Positions 49,091 to 61,715 of a stretch of 64,000 nucleotides of DNA are shown one piece after another. The notes under the pieces are model-generated. The model was not told the origin of the DNA. It made no database searches and worked only from the letters and a program-made list of their open reading frames with translations. Source of the DNA: Straminergon stramineum (Eukaryota; Streptophyta; Bryopsida; Hypnales; Calliergonaceae); the NCBI GenBank assembly GCA_963920665.1, contig OY987272.1:3477001-3541000 (forward strand), given 5' to 3'. The position numbers and the translations under genes are program-made. How positions within the stretch are numbered: the first letter of the stretch is position 1; the number at the start of each line of letters is the position of its first letter.

Positions 49091-51328
49091 ATGCCAATCC
49101 CCCTCGTTTTCCCACCCTAACCTCAAATTCCCAGCTACAGTAGCAGTTTGGACCGCTACATTCATTTTATTTTTTTTCTGACTTTCTCCATAAAATTGGA
49201 TACAGGTAATAGACTTCCATTTTTCTATTTAAATTTTAAGTTGTTTTTTTTGCTTTCAAATAAATGCAATCCTATCCCCAAAAGACTTCAAAATTTTATT
49301 ATTTTTTGATAGTGGATAAAACTTCATCACGGATGTTTACTTCAACGAAACACAGCTGCAAACATTCTGCTAAACATTTTGAGAGAGGGAAACTAGTGTA
49401 ATTGGAATACTTTCATTGAGAGAGCAGCGGCACTCCTTCCATTCTGTTGTCCAGCGGTATGGGAAATTCCTACTATACAAGGAGATTTTAGATTGTGGTT
49501 CTTTTAAGATATTCAATTGATGTCAATCAACTTTTTTGTGTCTATAATTTGTAGATGCTGATATTTTTACAACATAGTTTCTTACCCTTGCAAAAATACT
49601 TTTGCCCAAATGTGCCTACGAAACCAAATTGTGGCTTTAGCCCCTAAATGTAAAAATTGCATTTTTTTTTTTGGCAATATAGTGATATTGGGCAACTCAT
49701 TATGAATGGAACTCTTAATTTTTTGGCTCGGTGGGCAACCCAAGCAACTCAAAAAACTTCTTTAAAAATCACTTTTAAAAAAAAGAAAATTGAAATTGGT
49801 TTTCTAGATTTATATAGGTGGGAAGCTTTGAATTATTCCAATTTGATTACTAAGATGAAAGTTATGAGGAGTTTTAGCATACTCTCACCGTATCTTTGAT
49901 GTATAATTTGATAGTGAGGTCTCAAATAATTAGACTCCAAATTCACCTCTCAAGAGACCCAAGCTCTTTGCCTTTTTTGGCTCTCAAGTAAGGTTGACAA
50001 GCCCAATTCCATTCACTTCCCAATTTCATCAACAGACCAACCAAAATCCATCACCCTTCTTTGGGTCCAATTCTATCCAAAAAACATCCAAATCCATTAT
50101 TTTTATGACAAAATCAGAGCATTGTACGATAACAAGGAATAACATGTCATTCCATTAATGGTGAATACTTAGTACTTGACTTGACGATTATGGGTTGTTT
50201 ATACATGTTTATAACTCTAGTCTATGGGCACTTTTGAAAATTTCAAGGTTGACCACTTCAAAAATTCACATAAATTACAATTTCACTTGGGTTTGATCCA
50301 TGAAACAAGTGCACACCTCTAAAAATATATGCACCCCTCTTGGAATTGGCTAGATTCCAAATCAAAGTAGTAATAAACTTGTCTACCTTATAGAGGGGGA
50401 AATTTTGCATTGACTAAAGGCTAGATGTGAGGAAATTTTGAGTATAAGGTAGAAGCACCTAAATACAACACTTATTTCAGATCTCGTGATATGGAAGGTG
50501 CAAACAAGAAAAAAAAATGATGTGTGTATGTCAAGAAATGGTTTAGGAAACCAACGAAATTGGTTTCATAATTTTCTAAGCTTTTATGAATATTATACAA
50601 ATTTTTAAAAACAACTTCATAGATGCACCTACTTTGGACACTAAACTAATACCAAAGTGGGCACGGAAACACGTAAAAGAGACACACTCTAAACTTGGAT
50701 CAAGTGCCGGTGATTGAGTACTTTTGGTAAGAGTGACAACTTCTTGGAAGAGTGACAACTTTTTGAAACCCTACGTGCCTACTTTGGAAGTCCACTTGTC
50801 TACTTTGGGTCCACAAGCCTTTGGATTTTGGTTGTTTTGTAGGTGGCCAGGAACAACTCGTGTTACATTTGGGTACTTCTACTTCAATAGGTACCTTACT
50901 CACAAAGTATGGCAATGCTACAGGGGCAAAGCCACCGGTAGTGTAGCTCGTAGCTGCATGTTGCTAATACGCAATCTGCGAATCCTTCTACGGTATGTGT
51001 CCTTGGGCGTGGGACCTCGTGAGACGTGATTTCAAGCTCGGACTGAGCCTCTCTGCCAGATTGCCAGACCACTTGTGGCTGGCAGGTGCTCTTGTACTTT
51101 GCCATTTGCAATGAAATTCCGTTTGCATTTGTTTCAAAAAAGAAAAGAAAAGGTCAGCTTAGGACTGAAGGACTGAGGCAAAGATCTCGTTTTCCAACAG
51201 TCTCTCCCTGTCCGGTGGCAGCCGCCAGACAGGGAGAAAGCGTGGAAGTTCTGGGGATTTGGGATTTGACATGACACACCAGCGATAACTTAGAAAATGC
51301 CCCCATGATCGCAATTTGCAACTCTCAA

Positions 51329-51388
51329 GGGAATCCGAATTCAGAGAATCAAGGGAATCCGAATTCAGAGAATCCGAATTCAGAAAGC
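51329..51388. repeat. Short tandem repeat, unit AATCCGAATTCAGAG
   Basis: AATCCGAATTCAGA occurs three times, the first two spaced by 24 bases and the third by 18. Read in frame it gives Asn-Pro-Asn-Ser-Glu repeats, but the ORF has no other support. Confidence 0.85.
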
Positions 51389-51555
51389 TGCTTTACGTTA
51401 TCAATTGCAGTTAGTTCAGTGAAGTCGCAACTGCATTGCGCAAGTAAGAGAAGTTATTGGGCAAGGATGATAACAAACTATTCTATTCCATGATTCCACT
51501 TGGTGATCAGTCAGCCATGGAGTGATTCTTTTGTAGCCCCGGAACGTCACTGCAG

Positions 51556-51713
51556 TCACTAAATGTTCCATGGATGATAGAGAATCCTTTTATGTAATGT
51601 AGAACAGAAGTGCAGATGTTCATCCTTGTTGTGGTCACTAAATGTCCGATGGATGACAGAGAATCCATCCATGTATGTAATACAAAAGTGCAAATGTTCA
51701 TCCTTGGGATTTT
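51556..51713. repeat. Tandem duplication, period 78 bp, of a dispersed repeat
   Basis: Two units starting GTCACTAAATGT share ATGGATGA, AGAGAATCC and TGTTCATCCTTG. Related single copies lie near 53530-53620 and, inverted, at 56230-56340; a weaker one is near 4545-4610. Confidence 0.8.
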
Positions 51714-51966
51714 GTTTGAAAAGGGGAGGTTTTGCATAGAAGTTTGACCTCCAATGAGTGCTCTTGGTTTTTTGGAAGCAAATGATTGAGACGGTACCAA
51801 TATTGAAGGTTTCCATGAGTCACTTCCTATGCATCTTGGTTACGATTGTTAGGTCCTTTGTTTTCCATTGTTAGTTCTCTGAAAACTTAAAAAATGCTTG
51901 CTAGGGATTCATCCTCTGGTTCTCTATGTTGTTCCTTTTACTATAGGAATTGTCCATGTATTTAAA

Positions 51967-51987
51967 GGGGGGGGGGGGGAGGGGGGG
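51967..51987 (+). repeat. Long G homopolymer (G13-A-G7)
   Basis: Thirteen Gs, one A, then seven Gs in otherwise AT-rich spacer. Such a run can fold as a G-quadruplex and is prone to length error in sequencing. Confidence 0.85.
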
Positions 51988-52134
51988 TCCATAGTAACCA
52001 TCCTGCGTTTCCAAGGCTAATTAGTTTTTTTCAACTTTTCAAGGATGTTCAAAAGGCTATTTTCAACATAGTACATGGTGCCATTTGTGTGTCTCAAATG
52101 GCAATAATCACAATATTAGTGAGTGTGACACTAA

Positions 52135-52716
52135 GGGCCCCTTCACACTAAGCTTACATCCCAAGTCCCAATTCAACTTTTAAAATCCTGGTTCAGTTTG
52201 AGGTCAAATTCCCAACTTCTTTGGGTTGTAGAAGGTGAAAAAACAAAATATTAAATGTGGGACTTAGGACTTCAAAGTGTGAAGACCAAAGTCCCAACTA
52301 AAAATCCCAACTTGACTCTTGTACTTGACGCAAAGCCATTTTGATGCCTCCTAAATGGGTAAAAAAAATCAAAACCTAATTTGTGGGGCATTTTTAGCAT
52401 CAAATTTGCATTGGATAGATTTGGTTAAAATTTCAGCCTACTAAGATGCCTTGTATAGTGTTTTTCTTCTTATTTCATATCCAAAAGATTGCTAGGACTT
52501 TAAAGTCAAGTTGGGCTTCCATTTGGACTAGATCCAATTTGGCCTCTAAATCCAACTTCTTTGGCGACAAAACTTCCACAAAGTATTGTTGCGGAGGCAT
52601 TTGGGGAATGATGTGGGATTTGGGACATAGTGTGAAGCCTTAGTCTCAATTTTGAACTCTCCACAAATCAGATTTTGAAAATTCAATGAGACTTGGGACA
52701 TACTATGAAGTGGACC
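52135..52716. mobile_element. Tourist/Harbinger-like MITE
   Basis: 582 bp, flanked by TAA at 52132-52134 and 52717-52719. The left end is GGGCCCCTTCACACTAAGC; the right end, reverse-complemented, is GGTCCACTTCATAGTATGT. Matching continues inward (TCCCAAGTCCCAATTCAAC against TCCCAAGTCTCATTGAATT). GGGCC-type ends with TAA duplications fit the Tourist class. A relic of the same family lies at 36480-36670. Confidence 0.75.
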
Positions 52717-52719
52717 TAA

Positions 52720-55700
52720 TTTATCAAACTCTTGTATCAATTTTAGTTGGTGCATGTTGAAATACTATTTTATCATATTAGTCTTTGTAAAAAAATATTA
52801 CACAGAAAAAAAAAAAATTTGTGCACATATTAATAGGATGATTCAATGTACTTGATTAGTAAGTAACTAATATTGAACTTTTTCATTTGACTAGATTTTA
52901 ATATTATTTCATTTATCCTAAGGATTCACTCTATGATCACATTATCAAACATCATTTCAAAATTCAATTTGGTGTTTTATATCTTACACACTATTATTTT
53001 TTTAACAAGAAATAATTTGTTTTCTATCAATATAAAAAAATGTTCTCTATCAAGGAAAAATGGGAAAACAATGGCTAAAACATCTTAAACAATAATTTGA
53101 CTTTTGATTTCCCCAATGGAGTGCCCAATGGCAAAGTTACATTGCTTCAAGTTTTTGGATAAGGTTGGTAACTTTAAACAACTTTTACTAAGCCACCCAT
53201 AACTCCTGCTACTAGGATGAAAACGGGATGAATCCCCCTTCTCATCTCCCAAAGTCATTTCAAGGGAGCATATAAAATAAAGACCCCTACTTCGTCAGCT
53301 TGATTAATTTATCTTGTACACCATTCCTAGCAAAATTGGGGCCCCTAATTGCAAATGTAAATTCAAAATTTGCAAATTTTAACATACATGGCAAACAAAA
53401 AATTTCATCATTTTCCCTCAAGGATGAGTAAGGGGTCTGATTGGTTTCACCCCAAACCTAGGATGATGAATATGAGAGTGAACACGCCTTGCACTTCTAG
53501 TTGGTCAATGGTTTAACCCTTAAACAACACTAAGGGCACTTTTTGTCTGATGGATGACAAAGAATCTTCCTATATAGGATAGAAGTGCATTTGTTCATCC
53601 TCAGAATTGTGTGCAAAAAGGAGAGGATCTTGCACACTACTTTGACCACTAATGAATATTATTGGGTTTATTTAAAGTAGATGATGTCACACAATTCCAA
53701 AAGGGTTAACTGTTCTAACTTCCAAATAATTGTGGTGCCGTGCACAGCTCTTCCAATGGTTTTCAGGACTAAAAAATTGATCTCCAAAATCAATTGATGT
53801 GCATAAATTAAGAATGGATGGCCAGGCAATTCCAGATTGAAGGTCGAGTCACTACAGGCAACACGAGCCTTGAGTGGATTGAACTCAACTGGCCTTTTTG
53901 AACTTGTTGCCCTTCCTAATGTATCTTGGAAAGGGGGAATGTTACAGTCAGTAAAAATAAACTTAATTAGCTTTTATCAGTGCCTCTCACTCAATGTTCA
54001 CTGGAGATTGGGACTTTCAGTTGGTTTGCAGTTGGTCATGTGGAGCCATAACTTACCGCATGGGGTGACTGGGGTCTGAACTATTTTGATCATAAAAAGG
54101 TGTACTGTACAAGCACATCTGAAAAAACTTTAGTAGTTGGACATGAGGCAAACTTGCTGAGTAGCCACAAGCAAGCCCGTAGGGGTGCGTCTATGGTAGT
54201 GCAACGAGCCAAATGTGGGGAGTGGGGACTGTTTTGCCCCCCGCAATTTATCCCTTGGGAAAATGCAAGAATGTTTAACTTACTTGCAACCTATGATAAA
54301 ATTTGCAAATTTTGAGTTCATATTTGCAATTAGAGGCCCCGAATTAGCTAGGAGAGGTGTAGAGAAATAGTTTAACCAAGCACAAAATATTTTTATTTTA
54401 TTTTATTAATTTACATTCAATCTTGGTTGGACCTCCACATTCGGCTAGTTGCTACACTATAGATGTGATCAATCGGTAATACTCCATATTGAATTGCAAT
54501 GATTTTCATTGACTAGTTTGCCATGTTGGCATTGTTGAAAATTTAAAAGGGAAAAAAAATCCATGTACAAACAATGTAAGAAATGGGGAGAGCAATTGAA
54601 ATTTTTATTTTTTTGACAAGTTATGAATTTGTTATGAAGTCTTAAAGTGTAGTGCCTAAATTGGCTCAAAAGAGTCTCAAGACTACCTCAAAACCAACAA
54701 CAAAAAGTATATTTGTAATGGTCATTTCTCTCACCTAAAGTAGTCACAATATATCATTTTTCTAACATGGCTACAATGCGAATGCCTAAAAAAATGACAT
54801 CTTGTGTTGAATTTACACTCAGAAGGTGGAAGTTCCTATTGCAATCACTAATCACTCAATTACCATCATCCAAGACATTGATCATGGCCACTAACTCATT
54901 CAATCTAATGTAATCCAAATCTCATGTATTGAAAAAAGTATGTCATGGGTTTATACAAGACTTTAACAGGTCATTCCCTAGATATATATTGTGTATCCCC
55001 GGTATGTTATAGGCTAGTTTACCTTAATTTAGATGTGTAGTTCTAAGGTAACAATGCCTAAAATTGTCCAAATAAGGGCTTATGCATAGTTTCTATTATT
55101 CATCTTCAAAAGACCTTGCAAGCCTCGTTTTTTACATAATCCTTGATTTAAAATGTTAAAAAGCTCAACTTAGAAAATGTAGCTCCAACCATCTATTTTT
55201 TTTCATTAAATTTTTTTTTCATTATAGTTTTTTGGAACGCTTTGAGGTAGCATCTTGAAAGCTTAAAATACACTACTTTTGAACTTTTTTCCATCAAATT
55301 TCTCTTAGTGTGAGCTCAAGGAGTACATCAATTACACCATGATGTTTGTCACTAAGGTCTCCACTTCTACAATAACTATGATTATTACAAAATTCAAATT
55401 TGTAAATCTAATAAAGTTTTTTGGGGGGTTTATTGGTAGTCAAAATGAGAGTCTAGATTCTCTTAGAATGCAATTTTGGACAACTAATGAATAAATCATG
55501 AATTGCAAAATTGCAAAATATAGATACATCCTAGGCTTTACAACTCTTATGAATAGAAGTTGTACATTTTAGGGACAAATATGTAGGGGTCTGTTTTAGA
55601 AACCTCCAACAATTAGGTGGAATTACTTTAATAGAAATATATTGTGAATGTGTTTATCATCACCCAAATTAGAAATTTTCATACCTTGAAAAATATACCA

Positions 55701-56400
55701 AAGATCACTCATAATTTTATAGAAAGAATTTTTTTGTATAGTAAATATATTCAACTAACCCTAAATGCCCAAGACATGATATTTTGGTATCAACAAAACT
55801 TTGAAATTAAATAAAATCTTACCAAAGGACTATTCATGATATTTTCTTTTTGGTTGAGTTCATTATAAAGTCTATTTTAACCTCTAAAGGGCAAGGAGTT
55901 CAAATTGCAATGAGAGAAGAATACATCGCATTGTTGAGCAATGGAAACTAGAAATTGTCATTGGACATGACCAAAAATCACTAAGGAGAAAGGGAAAAAT
56001 AATAATTTCTCTAATTATTTAGGCCATGGCCAATTAAATTAGCACATGTAGCAACTTCCCTTGTACTAAGTTCTATGTCTTGCATACTTGATGGAATTTG
56101 AAAAAACAAACCCTAATGAAGAGTCAATGTAAATGACCCAATGTAAATGATAAGTGTTTAACCCTTAAAAGACAAATTGGTCACTATGGAACTCATCTTT
56201 TGAGGGTACTATGCGAATCATTTGCATAATATAAACCAAAAGCACTCATTGGAGGTCAAACTAATATTGAAGACCTTCTCTTTCCACATAAAATCCAAAG
56301 GATGAACATTTGCAGAACGATTCTCTATCATCCATCGAACAATAATCGTCCAAGCGTTAATAATTGTAAACATGCTCAGTTGCTGTTTGCGTCGATTACG
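52720..56400. other. AT-rich spacer with dispersed repeat fragments
   Basis: No gene supported. Solitary TTAA + CCC(T)TAAA-type ends occur near 53513, 55876 and 56158 without a matching partner. The GATGGATGAC/TGTTCATCC repeat occurs near 53530-53660 and, inverted, at 56230-56340. ORFs at 53837 (80 codons) and 54100 (71 codons) are not recognisable. Confidence 0.5.
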
Positions 56401-56837
56401 GGTGCCCTTTCCTTCCTGGCCACCGGTTCTCCCCGTTCGTTGGCCCGACGGACGCATGTCCGTCCGTCCAGGCTTTTCATCAGAAAAGCCAACCGCTAAG
56501 AACGGTCGAAGTGTCACTGTCAACCTCCGTGAAAGCTGATGTGTATCTGGTTGGCCAGCAGAAGTCCTGACGTGGAATACCAGCGGGACCCGTCACACAA
56601 GTACCTGCGCCAATCACGTGCACTTATATCGACACGCTGTCACACGGCGAAAGGGCCACTCACCCTCCCTTCCTGTGTACAGTACCCATGACCGTGCCGG
56701 TTGTCACACCCGTCGTAAGCCTCATTGTGTGTCAATGCCTCCTTTGGTCAAGGGCGACGCTCACTTGTGCCCCGCGTCCTGATCTTAAGAAACGTCCGCG
56801 TTCCATTCTGATTTTCGTTTGTATTACTCTCCAGATG

Positions 56838-57176
56838 GAAAGCTTCTCATCGAGACTATTCCTGTGAAATTTGGTGCAGTGGAGGCCCGGGACCCTGTGT
56901 TGCGAGTCTCGCTAGTGTATTTTCTTGCCTTGCAAGTGCAATTGAGTAGAGAAGTGCAATTGAGTAGTAAGAGAGAGCGTTTTTTCTGATATTGCGCGAC
57001 ATATTTTCATTTCGCTTTTAACTTCTGGTGTTCTTTAGTTGAAGAGCTTCTCATCGAGACCACTCATGTGAAATTTGGGCGAAGCGGAGCTTTGGAATAC
57101 TGTGTAAAGAGCCTCGTGTGTGGATTTTCTTGGCCTTGCCCGTGGGATTGGGAGGAGAGAGCGTTCTTCTTTGATT
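56838..57176 (+). promoter_or_regulatory. Duplicated segment in the proline dehydrogenase upstream region
   Basis: Two diverged copies about 200 bp apart, 56838-56990 and 57041-57176. Shared order: AGCTTCTCATCGAGAC, TGTGAAATTTGG, GGAG, CTGTGT, TTTTCTTG, GCCTTGC, GAGAGCGTT. They lie 1.1-1.4 kb before the start codon. The second copy contains ACTCAT (57062-57067), the proline-responsive core known from the Arabidopsis ProDH promoter; the first has ATTCCT there. Confidence 0.6.
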
Positions 57177-57990
57177 CTTTAGAGGGGAATTCTGTGGAGT
57201 GCAAGAGCTGCTGGACAAGTTACTTGCGGGTCGCGCGGAAGTACCTGTTTCTATGGATTTCAGTGGAAGAGTGGACTGAAGTACGTCTTCAAGCTAGGGA
57301 TTTAGTCTGTTCAGGTGTGTGAGGGATACGGTTTTCACTTGTTGTTGATATGGTTGCGAAGTAGAGCGGTGGATAATTGACCTTAGAACTAACGTCGGTG
57401 AGAAATGTGCACCTTCCAGTCTTCTTTTCATTCTTTTTTCTTGCCAATTTATCTCTGCGATGTTCCGCAATTGGTACTGCTAATTGATCGCGTCGAAATT
57501 TTCGCCTGAAGCTACACGTGCACATTGAGATAAACAGTTACTGATTAATGAATAGGAGGGAGACTCTGTGACTATTTTTTCAATTTATCTCGTCTGTAGC
57601 CTCCATTCGAAATGAATGCCAGGAGAATTGCAGCGCATCTGTATGGACAAGCAAGTATTCTCTTCGTTTAGATTGAAAAATTTCTTCGACGCAGCGGCTA
57701 CAGACTAGATAAAGGGAATAAACACTAGATGTCTCCCCTGTAATCCTCCTTGTTTGCTAGATCTGTTTGGAATCCGCTTTGCTTTTCAGTGTGGCTGGAA
57801 CTTCTGAGAGGTTTTGTGCTACAATACACCAACGAAAGAATGCTTAGCTTTCTGCTGGACAAAGATATTTGGAAATTTTGTTACTGGATTTTAACCTCCA
57901 CGGAGATTGGCTCTCATTCGCGAAAGTTCATCTCTTGAGAACTTCATTTTTGTTTCAGTGCTTTCAATACAAGGGTACATATTGTGTCAC

Positions 57991-57996
57991 ACTCAT
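57991..57996 (+). promoter_or_regulatory. ACTCAT motif upstream of proline dehydrogenase
   Basis: ACTCAT, about 250 bp before the start codon. In Arabidopsis this hexamer mediates proline and hypo-osmotic induction of ProDH through S1-group bZIPs. A six-base motif can occur by chance, so function here is inference. Confidence 0.35.
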
Positions 57997-58088
57997 TCGC
58001 TTATCGAGCCCTTTGTGATTTATTGTTTTGATCGTTAGTGATTCGGAGAGCAGAATCATTTCTCAATTCATTTCTAGTGGGAGATAAG

Positions 58089-58307
58089 ATGCTTGCTCGT
58101 TCTCTCTTTTCGGTATCCATGTTTTTCCAGAGCAAATGTTTGACAGATGGAGCTGACCATAATCGTGTCAATGTTGACAGCAGTTTCATCTCGACAAGGA
58201 GGATTCTATATAACTCTTCTGATTTCCAAGAGTGTGTTGACCTTCCATGGCATGGCGCAACAGCCAGGTCCTCTTCCAGCGTGGATATTCGTCCAAAAGT
58301 TTGCTAA
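58089..58307 (+). other. Upstream ORF overlapping the proline dehydrogenase start
   Basis: An ATG at 58089 opens a 72-codon frame (MLARSLFSVSMFFQSK...) that ends at 58307, 61 bases inside the main coding frame that starts at 58247. Its start resembles a mitochondrial presequence. It may be a repressive overlapping uORF, or the true N-terminus joined by an intron I could not define. Confidence 0.4.
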
Positions 58308-61300
58308 GGAGCCCTCTATTTGCCAGAGGAGTGACAACATTCAACGCACCTCCTACGACCGCGGAGGACACGTTTGACGTCTTGCCGCAAACGAAGAATG
58401 TCGAGGCTATCTTTGCTGGATTCAGCTCGAAGGAGCTTGCAAGGACACTTTTAAATCTACACCTGGTTGCGTACGAGCCAGTAGTGGATTTAAGCTTGAA
58501 GGTTCTTACTTCTCCCATGATGAGATATGCCCTGGTCCATGTGCCTATAAATCACGTTGTGAAACGGACTGCTTATTCCCATTTTTGTGCCGGAGAGAAT
58601 GTCGAAGAAGCCTCGAGGACATTGCAAAGAATGTGGGAACTGGGGCTACAAGGAGTTTTGGATTACGGTTCGGAAGATGCAACAGACAACAAATCTTGCG
58701 ATGAAAACCTCGAGAAATTCGTCCAAGTGGTCCAGCGGACTAGCCAACTTCCTCTAGGATCTGTAAGTAGCGGACTTGATCTTCTCTTAGAAATAGGTTT
58801 CGGTTTGTTCTTGGGTCTGATATTTCGTCAAATCTGGAAAGTTGACTGATTGTACTTAGGGTTCATGTCCTTGCCGTTACCATGTGCCATTTTCTTTATC
58901 TGACTTCCTGCAATCTTGAGCTTTGACAAGTCTGTTACATTTGTAGAAATCTAGGATGGATCATTGCGTTTGTATTCCCTCGCATTATCGAGTTGAATCA
59001 ATGTCTTAGTGTTCGACATTTTGCGCGATCGTTCTGCAGGTGAGCGCCTCATGCGTGAAGATTTCCGCCATTTGCCCTATCCAACTTTTAGAGCGAGTTA
59101 GCAATCTACTCCGATGGCAGCATGTGCACAAGGAATTCAAGCTGCCATGGATGCAGGATGTGATCCCTTTCCTGGCCGAAGATAGTCCTACGTACCATGT
59201 AACTTCGCCCCCAGAGCCTCTTACCAATGAAGAAGAAATAGACTTGGCACTTGCTCATGACCGTCTGTCGGAACTGTGCAAGGCTTGTGAACAGGAAGGT
59301 TTACCTCTGCTGATTGATGCGGAGTACTCATCCGTTCAGCCAGCAATTGATTATGTCATTCACGCAGCTGCGGCCGAATTCAACAAAGGTGCTCGGCCAA
59401 TCATTTACGGAACTATTCAGGCATATCTGAAGGATTCATTGTCACGACTAAAACTTGCAGTAAAAGGTTCTCATGATCGGGGACTTTCCTATTGTGTGAA
59501 ACTTGTTCGAGGGGCTTACATATCTCGAGAAAAGGAACTGGCATCTTCTTCGCGGGTTCCTTCTCCGATTCATTCCAATATTGAAGGGACACACCGGTGC
59601 TACAATTTGTGTGCTGCATTCATGCTGGAGCAAGCAGCTAGTGGGGATGGGGCAGTGGTGCTTGCCACTCACAACATGGATTCCGGTACGTCAAGTGCAC
59701 TTCTCTCTCTCTATTGTGAGTGATTGCAGCTGCTATGTGAGCAAAGGAATTCCTGTCCTTATTTCATTCCCTGTATGTTGAGTGTATCCAAGGATTTCTT
59801 ACATCTTCACTAAGGAGATTATGTGTACTGTGCAATACAAGTCATTGTGGTTTGTTATGCTCTGGTTGATAGTGGCGTGATTTCAACTTGAGGACGATTG
59901 ACAAACTATTTGAGCTCTCTGATTGCTGGACTATAATTCAGGCCGAAAAGCGGCTGCTAAAGCCCAAGAGTTGGGACTATCGAAAGAGGATCCTCGATTA
60001 CAATTTGCACAACTGAAGGGAATGGCTGATGTGTTATCACTGTCATTGGCACAAGCGGGCTTTAGAGCGAGCAAGTATCTACCTTTCGGCCCTGTTTCTG
60101 AGGTGATTCCCTACCTTGTCAGACGTGCGGAGGAGAACCGTGGACTTCTGGGCAGCACTGTATACGAACGTCAGGCTATCAGGTGCCATGCTTTCCTTCA
60201 CTTGCTGTGTATGAAGACCTTGCTCATAATTTCTTGTGGGGCTGGGCTGCTTTGATTAAGTTTTAGATTGAAGTGCTTCGGCGCCATACCAATGATACTT
60301 CAAGTTCCCACCGAGTCCTGTTTGGTCAGGGAGGGTGTTTCTATTGAATGTCATTTTCGGGGTCATTTTGTGCAATATCTAAACAGAAGTTATCATGAAT
60401 TGCAATAGGTTGGTAGGATCAAGAATCAGTTGAAGGGCCATGGGAATCATTCTTTGAATGCAGAGTTGCGTATGCTATTTAGTTGAAAATTGCGAATTCC
60501 TTACGCTCTCTGGGGTTGTGATGGGTTCAGGACTGAGCTTCGAAGACGCTTGCTGCAAGGTTAAAACCTGCGACGTTAACAAGATTCATCAGGGTGCAGA
60601 TTACGAGTGGGAAGCCGTCGTACAGTTATTTTGCTTTGCCACATGCGTATCGCCATTACCATCATTGCCGTGCTTCCTTGCATTTTCTCTTTTTCTTTCT
60701 GGATGTGCATATATTGCTGGTACATGTTATAGAAGAATTGGTGAGCAAATTGTCTTTTCCGAGCTCTCAAATTTCAACATGTAAAGATAGGTACTTTTAA
60801 GTATCCACAGATGAAGATCCCGCTCATTGGGTGTACCAAAAACAATTTTAGGTTCATGTGACAAACAACAGCAGATCCATTGGCGAAATGACTTTGCTGT
60901 CTGATAGAATCGAATGTTGATAGCGCTGTCTCAAACGCTTTTACGTACTTTAATGGTACTCCAACTTAATACAAGAGAATTATCCACCACTGTCATTCTT
61001 TAACATTTGGTGGATATTTCTCTTGACTTGGATATTTCACAATGTTCATCATTTTTTGCTCTATTGTACTGTAGATATAGTGAAGGTTGAAAGATTTGTG
61101 TTTGATGTATGTTTCTGAAAAATTTCTTGGAACAAGAGATGCTAGAAGACACAAGCTAGAATGGATATATAACCATATAGCATGTCAAATATATGCAAGT
61201 GCTCACTGAGGCGCCCCCAATAATTTTTCGTTCCAGTATTCACCATTTCCTGTACATATCTAGCTCCAGGCGCAAAATTCAGATGCAAGATTTAGCCATA

Positions 61301-61476
61301 AAATTGATCACTTATAAATTAGGGTACTTTTCACTAAAGTGGAGAAGTGCACCGGTCAAGAATTGTAGGGATATGTAGCAATATAATTGGAGTAAATTTT
61401 GTTCTTCACTGGATTGGGTTTCTACTGCAGCCAAGACTTGGTTGGTGGAGAACTTCAAGCATGGATGAAAAAATGA
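58247..61476 (+). CDS. PRODH: Proline dehydrogenase, mitochondrial (FAD-dependent), about 482 aa
   Basis: Oxidises proline to pyrroline-5-carboxylate in mitochondria, passing electrons via FAD to the respiratory chain. Exons 58247-58762, 59040-59685 and 59942-60182 join in phase and carry the family: CPIQLLERVSNLLRW, PLLIDAEYSSVQPAIDY, IIYGTIQAYLKDSLSRL, KLVRGAYISREKEL, VVLATHNMDSGRKAA, FAQLKGMADVLSLSL, KYLPFGPVSEVIPYLVRRAEENRG. Residues 1-30 (MAWRNSQVLFQRGYSSKSLL...) are arginine/serine-rich with no acids, as in a matrix-targeting peptide; this supports the 58247 start. The last exon is tentative: 61431-61476 (strong acceptor TTTCTACTGCAG) completes the split codon and adds QDLVGGELQAWMKK, comparable with the family's C-terminal MELKRRLIAGIA. 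This implies a 1.25 kb third intron; reading through to 60255 is the alternative. Arabidopsis ProDH1 has 499 residues. Confidence 0.92.
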
Positions 61477-61715
61477 CATGGCTACCTATGTGGTGACACT
61501 TTTTATAAGGGGAGTTTTTTGGGGGTGAACTCCAACTTCATTAAAATAGTATTGATTTGTGACAAGTTTGGTAGTGGAGCACAACCACTCATCATTGCTC
61601 ATCAGTTCTTTGAAAGACTGCTAAAGTACAATTACACTTGAGACCACTGAAATTTTGAGTTTAAATATTAATTTTGATCTAGAGATGTTCAATATGTTAA
61701 CAAAGATCTAACTAA

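Larger units (their letters stand above)
49091..52131. other. Spacer with several simple and tandem repeats
   Basis: No gene supported. 49100-50700 is AT-rich. 50700-51500 is more balanced, with short ORFs (up to 101 codons) lacking family features. Tandem repeats are at 51329-51388 and 51556-51713, and a G-run at 51967-51987. Confidence 0.45.

Noticed and set aside
60458..60784. 108-codon plus ORF in the last proline dehydrogenase intron
   Set aside because: Cysteine-rich text with no resemblance to the family's C-terminus and no good splice connection; treated as intronic.
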